Below are positions 34,753 through 47,084 of a stretch of 64,000 nucleotides of DNA, piece by piece. The first letter of the stretch is position 1; every line of letters begins with the position of its first letter. The notes beneath the pieces are model-generated. The model made no database searches and had not been told where the DNA came from. It saw nothing but the letters and a program-made list of their open reading frames with translations. Location: contig NW_025932772.1 in NCBI RefSeq assembly GCF_000764305.2, forward strand, positions 62,001 through 126,000, written 5' to 3'. Source of the stretch: Hyalella azteca. Taxonomy: Eukaryota > Arthropoda > Malacostraca > Amphipoda > Hyalellidae. The position numbers and the translations under genes were made by a program.

Positions 34753-35020
34753 CTGCACGACAGGGAACATACTGTCAACATTTGCTTGAATATATGGATC
34801 GTTCTAAGTACATGTAGCGTTCTATGTACACGTAGCAGCTTAATTATACGTAGCAGCCAAGTACATGTAGCAGCCTAAGTACATGTAGCGGCTAAGAACA
34901 CGTCGCAGCCTAAGTAATTGTAGCGACCTAACTATATAGAGATACATGTAGAGGCCTAAGTACATGTAGGAGCCTTAGAACACGTCGCAGCCTAAGTAAT
35001 TGTAGCGACCTAACTATAGG
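34753..35020. repeat. Degenerate minisatellite (AAGTACATGTAGCAGCCT type)
   Basis: Units of about 18 bp such as AAGTACATGTAGCAGCCT and GAACACGTCGCAGCCTAAGT recur from about 34800. A longer block ending TAATTGTAGCGACCTAACTA is present twice (near 34915 and 35000). The second copy stops at the adapter sequence. Confidence 0.75.
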
Positions 35021-35058
35021 CTGTCTCTTATACACATCTAGATGTGTATAAGAGACAG
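35021..35058. other. Tn5 mosaic-end adapter dimer (library artefact)
   Basis: CTGTCTCTTATACACATCT (35021-35039) is followed directly by its reverse complement AGATGTGTATAAGAGACAG (35040-35058). The 19-bp mosaic end used in transposase-based library kits, in this head-to-head form, is the circularisation junction of mate-pair libraries. It is not genomic. Sequence on its two sides may come from loci kilobases apart. Confidence 0.97.
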
Positions 35059-36555
35059 CTGGAGTGTAACTTGAGACTGGAAATCAACTTTACCAGCACA
35101 TGACCTCCAACCACACGACGACACGATCGTGAAAACTTTCGAGATTAATAAATGTTCATTTAGGTCTTCATTGCAAACTTGGGCGACCAACATGTGATTT
35201 TCGTAAACTTCTACATTGAGGAAGAGAAAGGATTATCTTTATCGGATCCTCGTTAATTAGAGGATTCCATGCGCAATTTTTACCATTCTGAGGATGCACA
35301 CTTTTTATCGTAACTTTTTATTCTATAATTTAGGAAAAGAAGTTCAAAATCATAAAAGTAATCGAACGAATTAGTTTGGGATGATTTTTTCAGTGTGAAC
35401 TTAACTTTTAATCGATACAAGTATTTTTTTTAATTATTCAAAAAGAAAAATCTATTAGCCACAGCAGGGATAATTAAAATTTTCCGATAAAGAAAAAGAC
35501 AATTAAAATTTTTCGCATTCGAAAGAATAACCAGCCTCTAATAAATGCACATATCACTAGAACGTTATTCATTTTGATTTTGTTTCAGTTTATGCTTCCT
35601 TCGCGTGATCAAAACTCCATTGAACTAGCAACGAGCTTCAGTTATTCTTAACAAACTTTGAAGTTTGTTAAGAATTGTAAGTTTGTTAAGAGTTGTTAAG
35701 AAACTTTCAGTTATTCTTAATAACTCGATTTCTTAACAAACATTGAAGTTCACGAAAAGTTTGCTGCAGCCGTGAATGAGAATAGACCGTACCATGATGC
35801 AAGAAAGCTACGATTACAAACTTGGCGTAGAAGACCGTCGACAACCTCATGGCGTCGTTCGCACGCTTTCTTATAGCATCTCTAAACTTAAACTCGGAAG
35901 TTCATGAGCATTAATGAGGCATTTCGGCTAAAGGTCGAAAGGCCATGAGCCATATTGGGTAACTTCGGAACTTTCAGGAGATGGTAACGAGGTATCGCGA
36001 AAGAATACCAGTTTCTAAAGAATTAATTTCTTTTAAAGTCAAAGTTTGAGGATGAAATTTCAATTTGCGTGCCAATTTTTACTGATAAAGGCGTTCAGAT
36101 GAATCCCTTTGGTAATAATGACCAAGCATTTAAAAAGATAATTTGAAGGAGATATCGGTATTTGTAAACATGTTTCCTTTATCTTAGTTGTTGCCCTCAT
36201 TTTCGGTCGTAGCGTAAGTATAATATAGTAATATACTGTAGTTTTAGTTTAAGACGCAGTCGCTGTACATAAGCATAGGGCTGATAAGCATAAATTACGC
36301 ACTATTGTAAAAAAAGTCTGTCTTCAATTCGGACTAAAGCTTCAACAAGGTGATAAATTAATGGCAAACCTAGCAGCGTATTTTCAATCACCGATTTAAT
36401 CTGTATTCTGTATACAGAAACTGTATTCTGTAAACTGTATAGAACATAGTGGCGGAGAATTTATATAATAATGAGGAACATTTACATTTTCGGTCATCAG
36501 GCCCATAGCTATTCCAGTGTTGATCTGTTACTTACCTTCCAGACCACGAAACCGT
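35059..36555. other. AT-rich DNA with small repeats
   Basis: Near 35640-35755 TTCTTAACAAACTTTGAAG and AAGTTTGTTAAGAA form overlapping direct and inverted repeats. TGTATTCTGTA is repeated near 36400-36435. No gene supported. Confidence 0.5.
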
Positions 36556-36790
36556 TGAAGAGAAAAGCATTAAAAGAAATCGTTAGCCGACATACATACT
36601 TACATTGGAAGAAATTGCTAGCCCACAGAGATACTTGCGTAGCAGAAATCGTTAACCAATATAGGTACTTACGTAAAAAGAAAACGTTACTCATATATAT
36701 CTACCTATCTACATTAAATCTTTAACCTAAATCTAAATAATTACATTAAAAGAAATCGTTAACCACACATATTCTTGCATTAAGAGAACT
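36556..36790. repeat. Degenerate minisatellite (AAAGAAATCGTTA type)
   Basis: About five units of 35-45 bp around AAAGAAATCGTTA(G/A)CC and CATACTTAC(A/G)T follow one another. The plus-strand frame here is a repeat by-product. Confidence 0.6.
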
Positions 36791-36996
36791 CATTCCCGTT
36801 ATTGATGCTTACGTATGTGTTAATTTTCGCCTGCAGGACGGTCGAGTCTCTTTCAGTTAGAGAAGACAAAAATTCGAGCAGAGCAGCAGGCTGCGTGTGG
36901 TAGTTAAGGGAGGACATCTTCAAGACTGGACGTCAAATTTGATTTTCTGCGACTGCTTGTAACGTTCACCAGGCGACATACGTAGGTATGCTTCTT

Positions 36997-37277
36997 GAGA
37001 TGTCTTGTATACCTAATTTAGCCAATCGCTGGAAAATCTAGAAGAAACTGAACTACGCTATATTTTGCACAGTTTTAACACGATCACGGAGAAGAGGCAG
37101 GTGAATAATCATTTTGCAAGACTAAGCAATTGTAAGAATTGAAATGTCTTGTATAATTTAGCCAATCGCTGGAAAACCAAGAAGAAACTGAACTACGCTA
37201 TATTTTGCAGAGTGTTAACACTATCACGGAGAAAAGGCAGACGGCGTAATCATTTTGCGAGACTAAGCAGTTGTAAG
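36997..37277. repeat. 140-bp tandem duplication
   Basis: TTTAGCCAATCGCTGGAAAA and GAAACTGAACTACGCTATAT recur at a 140-bp offset, with about 10% differences by eye. Confidence 0.85.
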
Positions 37278-38850
37278 ACGCATTTTTTATAGATCTTCTA
37301 AGATGGACGAAAAGGTAGTGGATTCCTCGTTGGATCTCGTTCAATCTCGGAGACTCGGTATACCACATCCGAAAATTCTATCTAAACTTTTTATTACAGA
37401 TTGACGCCTCGCAAAAGTTCGCAGACTTATTTACAAGTTCATTCAGGGACCCTCGGATAATCCGGCCTTGGAATGGAAGTTAGATGGAATGCTTGGGGAC
37501 ACTGTGATTCCAAGCTTCATTTGTACGCTTCCTTGGATTCACTTTATAGCAAAAATCGGTCATTTTCATCGAAATATTTCAATGCACTTACATCAAGAGA
37601 CACTGGCATTAAACTAAATGGTATAAATCGAAATTTACAACACTTCATTGCTGTAACACTAACACAGCACACATCTGTCCACGGTGCAGCTCAAAGCTTG
37701 ACTAATTTTCTCTGATCTGTAGTTCTCAGGACTTTTTCTGCTCTACACCGAGTCCATGATTAAGAATAATATTTTAGATAACATTATATAATATGGCACA
37801 TGAGGAATTGAACTTTATTGTGCACATAGCTGGTAGAATATTGTTTGGCACAGTTATTGGTCGCCAGGAGAAACCTGCAAGAAAAGGCTTATAATGTATA
37901 TTAATAAGACAAAAATTTTAGTAGTTAATAGTAATTTAGTAATTTAAAAGTTAATATTTTTAATGAAAATTTCCAATTTATTATGGAACATCTATTATAT
38001 GAATGACAAAAAAAGCTTGGTGTGTACAGTGAGAAGAAAAAGTTGTAAATAGACTCCACATAAAATCAAGAACACTAAGCTATTTTATTCAGAATTGTGA
38101 TAAAAGTAGTGAAAATTATTCATTATAAGATATCCCGTTCTATTCATAAACCTAAGCATACAGCTACGGTTGAGAAACATGTGAAAATAATATTCGAATA
38201 AACCAGAATTTGCTCAGAACAATTTGCATCTTTCAAAGAAGGTAAAATTAAAATTTTGACTGCATTTTTCTAAGCACAACTTTCACAATGCAGCAACTTT
38301 CCTCCCAGCAATTCACAACTTATTATTGCTGGGAGGTTGGTAGTTTGAATCTCTAGAAACCAAATTCAAACGACCAAATTCTGATCTATTCACGGACAAT
38401 GCTATGTAGGCAGACAGGAATCTATTTAACATCTATAAGAGACAAACCCAAAACCGTAATAGTATTAGATATTTAGTCTGCAACGAAAATGAATGCACTT
38501 TCATATGTGGCGGGTCAAATCTATCAATGGTTTTTCAAGCGAAATATTTTCGAATTCATTTCTTCATATTCCCGTACGTGCAATTGAGCATCGCCTCTGC
38601 CGTATGCTAAGACACGGTGTAAAATTCGTGAAGCAGATGAAAACATTAACGTTTCTGATTAATTGCGAACAATAATTTTTCCAAAACTGAACTAATATAT
38701 AGGTAAGATAAAGTAAAAATTCAAGTCGCAATAAAAAATGGGACAGTTAATTCACTGGTTAGTTATAAACGAGAAGTACTGCATCGTAAGGCCAGATGAA
38801 TTTGCTGAATACAACTGGTTCGCGTCAGGTGAACAGGAAACAAAAATAAA
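37278..38850. other. AT-rich DNA, nothing firm
   Basis: The plus-strand frame at 37473-37715 has a protein-like composition but no motif or convincing splice sites. A CTCCCAGCAA..TTGCTGGGAG hairpin lies at about 38310-38337. No gene supported. Confidence 0.4.
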
Positions 38851-39012
38851 TATATATAACTCAGTACTCAGTGCAGTGAGTGAAAGAAAGCGCATTTTCT
38901 GAAAATCGACTAAAACGTCGACAGACAGACACCACACGCAGACAGACAGACGGACAGACATGACGAGCACAATAGCGCCTTTTTTCCATAAATGAGAAAA
39001 TGCGCTAAAAAA
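38851..39012 (-). mobile_element. GCGCATTTTCTC structured element, copy 4
   Basis: Reverse-orientation copy with TATAACTCAGTACTCA, GTGCAGTGAGTGAAAGAAAG, CGCATTTTCT, a GACAGACAGACGG run interrupted by ACCACACGCA, and ATGAGAAAATGCGCTAAAAA. It is more diverged in the centre than the other copies. Confidence 0.8.
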
Positions 39013-39074
39013 CCGCAAGCAGATGAAATGCTCGCCCACAAGTCCTCTCAAGGGAGATGATTATCTTGGAATTG

Positions 39075-39265
39075 AGGGAGTATACGATCTTTTATACGAT
39101 ATACGATACGATACGATTTTATACGATATACGATACGATACGATTTTATACTATATACGATACGATACGATTTTATACGATATACGATACGATACGATTT
39201 TATACGATATACGATACGATTTTATACGATATACGATACGATATAATTGAGGGGTATACGATCTT
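39075..39265. repeat. Minisatellite of TACGATATACGATACGAT type
   Basis: Units of about 29 bp (TTTTATACGATATACGATACG plus ATACGA) occur about six times. The flanks are themselves duplicated: TTGAGGGAGTATACGATCTT before and TTGAGGGGTATACGATCTTT after. Confidence 0.9.
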
Positions 39266-40406
39266 TTATTGTTTGACGATGGTGGCTCAGAGCGAGGAAT
39301 GTTGGCTCTCTCTCTCAACTGAAATCCGACGCTTCAAAATGCCGACCCCGGCCGCTGAGAATTTTAGCCTCGAAAATTTGTCCTCAATTTCACGTAAATT
39401 TCATGCTTGTTTTGTATTAAAATCTAGACGACTCCAGAGTTCATCTATGCACAGAAATTAAACTCACAAAAATTAAAGGATTTATATAACGATTTGCGAT
39501 ATTTCATAACACAAGTAAATTTTCGATCAATGTAAAATGTATTTGATCAATAATTTAAAACAACCAACAAAAGTTTTGTGAATGAATTGATTCATTGAAA
39601 AAATAAAATTTCATTCATAGAGTACATTTGAAATAAATAATAATTTCTGCATGAAGCAAGAACTTTATTTCCGTTGATACTTGTGACACACATTATTGTT
39701 TACTGTAGAAGTTAACTTGTGCCTCGCATTTAAAATTCACGTTTTTTTCCCGTTCCCACAGCGTTTCTTGTTGTTGTACTCTGAGTGGTCCGAATGTTGA
39801 TGGAATTCAGGCTTTTGCCGCGTCCAAATGAGCCATCAGAGAGCGATAATGGCTGCTATAAGAGAGGGAAATTCTCTAAGTTCAGTCGCCGTGACTTTGG
39901 GTATTGGCTAACATTTATGAAGCTGAACTGCAATGTGGCTCGGCTGTCTAATTACATATTATAAAACACGAATAAATAATTTTTAAATTTTTGTTTCAAA
40001 CATGACATGAATAGAATTTCATTATCAGCTCAGTGAAATGAGGTTAAATAAATTATCCCATCATCTATGCAGTAATTACAATACATTTTTCTTGCAATAT
40101 GACGTAGGCAGTAAGAAACGAATTATATCTTTTCGAAGTTTGCAGAGACATCATGTAGTAATCTGCTAGATATCGAAAACAGTGATAGCTTACATACTGA
40201 AGACACAAATTAAGTATGCAATGGATAATTTTCCTCTGGGATCAAGTTTATTTATCATCCGCAGGATCATTGTGGTTTGCTGCAAGTTAAAGCGTTGAGT
40301 TTGTTAGTAATTTCCTCGATACTGGTTCACAACATAAACTTTCAAGTTTCATATTTCATCCACACATGCAATCATAGCAGTTCACGTATCATCGTGTCTG
40401 ACCAAT
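39266..40406. other. Intergenic DNA, nothing recognised
   Basis: GC is somewhat higher at 39275-39360 without a supported exon. The rest is AT-rich. Confidence 0.45.
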
Positions 40407-41411
40407 GAGTTCTCGATAGACTTCCACTCTACACGATGGTTCTCGATAGGCTTCCACTCTACACGATGGTTCTCGATAGACTTCCACTCTACACGACGGT
40501 TCTCGATAGACTTCCACTCTACACGATGGTTCTCGATAGGCTTCCACTCCACACGATGGTTCTCGATAGACTTCCACTTTACACGACGGTTCTCGATAGA
40601 CTTCCACTCTACACGACGATTCTCGATAGACTTTCACTCTACACGATGGTTCTCGATAGACGTCCACTCTACACGATTTTTCTCGATAGGCTTCCACTCT
40701 ACACGATGGGTCTCGATAGACGTCCACTCTACACGACGATTCTCGATAGACTTTCACTCTACACGATGGTTCTCGATAGACTTTCACTCTACACGACGGT
40801 TCTCGATAGACTTCCACTCTACACGACGGTTCTCGATAGACTTCCACTCTACACGATGGTTCTCGATAGACTTCCACTCTACACGACGGTTCTCGATAGA
40901 CTTCCACTCTACACGATGGGTCTCGATAGACGTCCACTCTACACGATCTTTCTGGATAGTCTTCCACTTTACACGACGGTTCTCGATAGACTTCCACTCT
41001 ACACGATGGTTCTCGATAGACTTCCACTCTACACGATGGTTCTCGATGGACTTCCACTCTACACGATGGGTCTCGATAGACGTCCACTCTACACGACGGG
41101 TCTCGATAGACGTCCACTCTTCACGATCTTTCTCGATAGACTTCCACTCTACACGATGGTTCTCGATAGACTTCCACTCTACACGATGGTACTCGATAGG
41201 CTTCCACTCCACACGACGGTTCTCGATAGACTTCCACTCTACACGATGGTTCTCGATAGACGTCCACTCTACACGATTTTTCTCGATAGGCTTCCACTTT
41301 ACACGATGTTTCTCGATAGACTTCCACTCTACACGATGTTTCTCGATAGACTTCCACTCTACACGATGGTTCTTGATAGACTTCCACTCTACACGACGGT
41401 TCTCGATAGAG
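40407..41411. repeat. 30-bp minisatellite, about 33 units, open on both strands
   Basis: The unit is GTTCTCGATAGACTTCCACT plus CTACACGATG, with recurring variants (GACGTCCAC, GGCTTCCAC, ACGAC, GATTTT, GATGGG). The unit length is a multiple of three and stop-free in several frames, so long frames appear on both strands (for example 342 codons plus, 242 codons minus). One minus frame would encode a decapeptide repeat of VEVYREPSCR type. Variants occur in blocks, suggesting higher-order amplification. There is no start context, signal peptide or splice evidence that it is translated. Confidence 0.93.
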
Positions 41412-43070
41412 CCTTCCGGGCATTTGTTCTTTACTTGTTTTCGAAAAAGGATCGCTCGCCGTGAGATTGACCTGCGCCATTCTTAGGCAAGCAAACATGT
41501 CGGGAGCTGGAAGTTTTAGCGCAATTTCCAGGCAATTTACAGCCCGTGAAATTAAAACCTTTTTTGGATACACGAAAATTAAAATAATTTAAACTACAGG
41601 TTGGCGAAGACACGGGCGATCAAATGAACAATGTACTGGCAAGCATCATCGGGTAAAAAATATATTATTTCTACTAGCAGATTACAGTAGTCCTTGAAAT
41701 GATGATTTTAGAGCTAAGTACTTGATCGACATTTTTTAAGTATTGATCGACTATTTTTAATTTTTCCGTATATGCGACTTATGCAAGCATTTCTCGATTT
41801 CTAATTACAAAAATAAAAGAAAGGCTATCTATGTAAAGCCAGAAAGCTATTGAGGCATCGTTAGATATGACGCATGTTTAAAATATACTCTTTAGTATGC
41901 ACCATCTAATCACCTGCGAATAAACAAGGAAGAACGTACCACAGAAAAAGCGTGCCCAAAAATTTCGAGTAAGATTTTTAGGTCGTTCTTGATTTCGATT
42001 ATAAAGCATAATTATCTTTCATGTTCACAGCCGCGCAAGTCTGTACAATAGGAATCGAGTATGCCAGAAATAGATTTTAGCGTCATTTTTCAGATGCGTA
42101 TGAGGAAGATCGGGAGATCCAAAAATTATTTGGCTTCGTTCCAAGTGACAAAAAATAAGAAAAAGCATTATCAAAATGCGGAAAATTTTTTTTTTTACTT
42201 GGGCTGATTTGCGGTAGAATCTCGTATCCATTTCTATGGGATCTGCACTTCGTACCAATAAATGAATTATTAAATAATCTAATTAAGCGTGAGTAAACCA
42301 AAATTTTGTGAGCATAGAAACTGCCATGTAATTTGAACATATCCATATTGAGTATTGAATATTGATAATATATATTTAGGAGAATAACTCTACGGAACGG
42401 TTCCGTGAAGTGAAGGTTAATTTGCTTCGCGTCTCCTGGTCTTTCAAATTTTGTGTTGATTTAAGATTTAGTCGAACTTCTTATTTATATGTTAAACGCG
42501 AGTATTTCTTGATTAAGTTCATTATGAAATTGCAAATAGTAATGAGGAGTGATAATTTTCATTAAGAACCAAATATTTATGGTATAAACTTTTAGGAAAC
42601 GAAAACGAAAAAAAAATGAGAGATACTATAGAGCGCAGAAAGCCAGAAAATATTATTTTAGGTGAACAATAAAATTCGCAATGTGAGTTCAAGTTAATGG
42701 ATTAACTTTCATCGGAAATTCCTTTACGCAAACAAAAAAGCAGACGCAAGATAGAAAATTTCTCATTTTTAATGGAATTTAAAATTCTAATTTTTACTCG
42801 TAATTTTAATCCAGAATCAAAGATTTTGAAGTATTAAAAGGCAGACACACATTATAAAACTTAGTACCGTGCTCTTCTAGTAATAAAAAAGACGTATTTT
42901 TACTTCTATATCAATTTATTAGTTCCAGTAAAACCCAACTGAACACACAGCTACTTCAAACCAAAGTGCCAGGCCTCCAATATAATATTTTACTTCCGCG
43001 AACACATTAAACTGAGCTGAATTCTTTGACCACGCCGGTCGCCATTCTCTGCACACTCAGGCGTGATCCC
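41412..43070. other. AT-rich DNA, nothing recognised
   Basis: No supported gene. ATTGAATATTGATAATATATA near 42350 is simple AT-rich sequence. Confidence 0.5.
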
Positions 43071-43084
43071 GTCGAAATTAAACA

Positions 43085-43185
43085 AACTGTAAAAATTTAT
43101 CTCAAAATTCAACTTCATTCCAAAAATGTTATCTCAAAATTCAACTTCAGTCGAAAAATGATTTCTCAAAATTCAACTTAAATCC
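43085..43185. repeat. Short tandem repeat (TCTCAAAATTCAACTT)
   Basis: Three units of about 43 bp begin with TCTCAAAATTCAACTT and continue with CATTCCAAAAATGT-like sequence. Confidence 0.75.
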
Positions 43186-43414
43186 AAAGTTCGTAAATTT
43201 TAGATATATATTTTAAAAATTCAAAACATGAAGTAATGATATTAGAAATCAAGAGGCTTTTCATGTACGCATGCAGTAGTTTGAATGGGGTGACAGATAC
43301 TGGAAGAACATTCTTCTAAAAAGCTGGAAAAATATCCTATATAAATTGCATTTTCAATAAGTAGCAATGAGAATCATTACGCAAATAATGCATGCTAATA
43401 ACTGCCTCATTAAT

Positions 43415-43935
43415 AGCTTTTATACGCAACCACAAATTCTTACGACAAATTATGAAGAAAAATTCATTATCGTTGCCAGACAGCGGTCATTTACCGGCCA
43501 CCGATGTTACGCCTAACATTTTCATGGAGCCCATGCACACTCCTCGGTAACAACTGTCACAATCATAGCTTTTCCATGCATTCACAAAGTGCGGAGAAAA
43601 ATTTCATTATCGTCCACCAGATGTACAGGCCAATGAAGCTACGTCTAACATTTTTATGAAGCCCATACTTCTCGGTAATAAACTGTTTCAATAATATCTT
43701 TTACACGCATTCAAAAATTCTTACAACAAATTGTGAAGAAAAATTTCATTATCGTCCACCAAACATACAGGCCACCGGTATTACGCCTAACATTTTTATG
43801 AAGCCCACACTTCTCGGTAATAAACTGTTTCAATGCTAACTTTTACACGCATTCAAAAATTCTTACGGCAAATTGTAAAGAAAAATTTCATTATCGTCCA
43901 CCAGACGTACAGGCCATCGATGTTCCGCCAATGAT
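43415..43935. repeat. Tandem array, unit about 130 bp, four copies
   Basis: Four diverged copies share GAAAAATTTCATTATCGTCC, ACAGGCCA(C/T)CG, CGCCTAACATTTTTATGAAG and CTTCTCGGTAATAAACTGTT. The last copy is truncated after GTTCCGCCA. Confidence 0.85.
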
Positions 43936-45356
43936 GGGGCACACTCGGCCCCTATAGGTCCCATGCATCGCTCCGGGGCTACATATATACGTGAGGGCGC
44001 TGTGATAGCCTGGCTAATTTTGACGGCATCTCCTGATTTACTATCGGAGCAGCACGATAAAACGGCAACGATATTTCCCTAAGGCACAATATTAAAAAGA
44101 TCGTAGTCCCTCCTGGAACTTTATAGCTTCTATTAATTAACTAGCAGCTCCAATGTGAAGCCTTGCTTGTCTTTCATGTCTTTCCGGCTCAAGTTCAAGG
44201 CACCAGTGAAAACATATACATTGACATAAAATTAAACCAATAATTTAAAACAAAAAATTGGGAAATTATTTTCTAGAATTGAAATAATTGAATTCAGATG
44301 GGCGATTATTTTTTTGTTTCTGTATTCAGACAATACTGGATAGTTAAGAGGTCTAATTTTCTAATCCTTACCAAGAAAACGGTTCGGCTCAGGGCGTTCA
44401 ATTTTCAACACTTCAACTTGGACGAAATAAAGCCTTGGAATGTTCCAGCAATGTCTTGCAACTAGGACCTTCTTTATATGTCCGAGGCGTTCGTTCAAGT
44501 TGCGAACAAAATTATTGGAAGAATGATGAAAAATGGGTGCCGATTTATTTTTAGAAGTTCGATATTCAAGCGTAACGAAGAAAACAATATCTTAAACACA
44601 ACTGGAATTGGAAAAGCGACCGCTCCCCTGTAGTGAATGCGAAATATACGTAGATAAACGTGAACGATTGTCNAATAATATCTACGAAGCTTATTTGAAA
44701 GTTATATTTTTAAATCGGGCTTATAATTGAATTATTCTTGATACTTCATCATCATTGTTAAGAAAATTCCTGCACTCGATCAAAATCAAGTGCAGAGCTG
44801 TCATGAATTTTCTTTCTTACGTTATTATCGTTATTATAAACAGGATCCAAAAAGAAACTAACTCAAGTTGGTCTTATCAAAGTTTGTAGAGTGAAACGAA
44901 ATGATAAGGAAAACCAAAAATTATACCGTATGTGCGAGTAAAATATAAATAAATTACAAAATTTCAAACTATCACATACAAAATTTGTCGAAAAATTTGC
45001 ACTGCATAATTAATTTCATTAAATATATTCCTCCAATGGGCCGTATTTTGTATATGCTACAAAAATAACTAAGCAATCAGTTTTTTTCAATTTTTTACAA
45101 AGATTTTTCACGCAACACAACAGAACTCTCACTATTTCCTCTAACTCCAGTATAAAACAAACTGATAAGAACAGAGCATTCAATATTTTCTCGAGCGCCA
45201 GTATAAAAACAATCGCAAACACCGAGTTTTTCTCTAATAGTTCTAAAAGTAACAATGTTTTCGCTCATTCACTTTACCCACTGAGCTTAAGGCGTTTCCG
45301 TTCTCTCCACAATATCGTTCGGATCCCCAATATCGTTCTAATCCACAATATCGTTC
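43936..45356. other. Intergenic DNA with an N at 44673 and a small repeat
   Basis: A single ambiguous base lies at 44673. CCACAATATCGTTCGGATCC-like units occur three times at 45307-45356, next to the MITE fragment. No gene supported. Confidence 0.45.
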
Positions 45357-45492
45357 GGGGACCATACTTTCAAAACTCGCTAAGTGAACGTAAGTACTTA
45401 CGCTCTATTTTCTTGTCCATGATTGGTGGATTTTGCTCGAAAGGCCGTCAATGATTGGCTGATGAACTTACGAGCTCTTAACTTTTTTTTAA
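45357..45492. mobile_element. Truncated MITE copy (CCATACTTTCAAAA element)
   Basis: It matches 3213-3345: GGGACCATACTTTCAAAACT, AAGTGAACGTAA, AAAGGCCGTCAATGATTGGC, CTCTTAACTTTTTTTT. The right inverted end is missing; the sequence reaches an N at 45493 and passes into the 16-bp satellite. Confidence 0.75.
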
Positions 45493-45493
45493 N

Positions 45494-46453
45494 ATGGCGC
45501 CCACGTGTCATGGCGTCCACGTGTCATGGCGCCCACGTGTCATGGCGTCCACGTGTCATGGCGCCCACGTGTCATGGCGTCCACGTGTCATGGCGCCCAC
45601 GTGTCATGGCGTCCACGTGTCATGGCGCCCACGTGTCATGGCGTCCACGTGTCATGGCGCCCACGTGTCATGGCGTCCACGTGTCATGGCGCCCACGTGT
45701 CATGGCGTCCACGTGTCATGGCGCCCACGTGTCATGGCGTCCACGTGTCATGGCGCCCACGTGTCATGGCGTCCACGTGTCATGGCGCCCACGTGTCATG
45801 GCGTCCACGTGTCATGGCGCCCACGTGTCATGGCGTCCACGTGTCATGGCGCCCACGTGTCATGGCGTCCACGTGTCATGGCGCCCACGTGTCATGGCGT
45901 CCACGTGTCATGGCGCCCACGTGTCATGGCGTCCACGTGTCATGGCGCCCACGTGTCATGGCGTCCACGTGTCATGGCGCCCACGTGTCATGGCGTCCAC
46001 GTGTCATGGCGCCCACGTGTCATGGCGTCCACGTGTCATGGCGCCCACGTGTCATGGCGTCCACGTGTCATGGCGCCCACGTGTCATGGCGTCCACGTGT
46101 CATGGCGCCCACGTGTCATGGCGTCCACGTGTCATGGCGCCCACGTGTCATGGCGTCCACGTGTCATGGCGCCCACGTGTCATGGCGTCCACGTGTCATG
46201 GCGCCCACGTGTCATGGCGTCCACGTGTCATGGCGCCCACGTGTCATGGCGTCCACGTGTCATGGCGCCCACGTGTCATGGCGTCCACGTGTCATGGCGC
46301 CCACGTGTCATGGCGTCCACGTGTCATGGCGCCCACGTGTCATGGCGTCCACGTGTCATGGCGCCCACGTGTCATGGCGTCCACGTGTCATGGCGCCCAC
46401 GTGTCATGGCGTCCACGTGTCATGGCGCCCACGTGTCATGGCATCCACGTGTC
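45494..46453. repeat. Homogeneous 16-bp satellite, 60 units, E-box in every unit
   Basis: Two 16-mers, ATGGCGCCCACGTGTC and ATGGCGTCCACGTGTC, alternate to give a 32-bp higher-order unit. The stretch is exactly 960 bp; the only variant I see is the last unit (GCATCC). Each unit has CACGTG, the core binding site of bHLH factors, and the first type also has GGCGCC. Because 16 is not a multiple of three and no frame meets a stop, all three plus frames are open for over 300 codons and are not genes. The array starts at an N, so its real length is unknown. Confidence 0.97.
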
Positions 46454-47084
46454 ATGTATAAATCATGGCGATTTATTTTTTAGAACTAAAAATACAAGTA
46501 AACACAGATAATACTGAAATACAGGCTTTTTCAAAGACATATCGGTTATCACATTAATTTACGCAACGTTGGTTAATGTTCGATGCCCGCTGGTTTCAAT
46601 TAGTGAATAATGTTGCATTTAATTACTGTAAGTGAATGTGTATGTATTATACTCGAACCCGCAGCCTTAATTGCGCGACTCCATACGTCTACATCCGAAT
46701 TACTTACTTCCTATAAAACCTATTAAATTGAATGAAAATCCTTAAATCACATTGTATAATGTGCACTATAAAATTACAATGAATAAATTCTGGATAATGT
46801 AAAGTATTGAGATGCCAGCAGAGTTCGCAGCCGGGAAAGGTTTTCTATTTCCCCCTGGATAACTCACTATGCAGTACGAAATTATCTATTACAAACATTG
46901 TATAAAAATAGGAAATTTGGTATGAAATTAGGACAAATATGTTAAAAAATTAACTCACATTATGCGCGTTATTTACATTCTAATTCTATTGTTTTTTATT
47001 TCATCTTTTACTTAAATGCAACTGTAAATGATGAATTTTAAAAAACACTTTTCACTGATATTTTCAATATAGGAATAAAAAATA
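46454..47084. other. AT-rich DNA with a possible SINE fragment (46640-46715, minus)
   Basis: On the minus strand GTCGCGCAATTAAGGCTGCG followed by GGTTCGAGTAT resembles the T-arm side of a tRNA-derived repeat. Box A is not convincing. No gene supported. Confidence 0.3.

Noticed and set aside
37473..37715. Plus-strand 80-codon frame as a gene
   Set aside because: Composition is protein-like, but there is no motif, no splice signal and the base composition matches the flanks.
40389..41573. Repeat-protein genes on both strands
   Set aside because: A 30-bp unit without stops gives open frames on both strands automatically. There is no start context, splice signal or signal peptide.
45423..46511. 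Three overlapping plus-strand frames of more than 300 codons as genes
   Set aside because: They are the same 16-bp satellite read in three frames; the repeat contains no stop in any of them.
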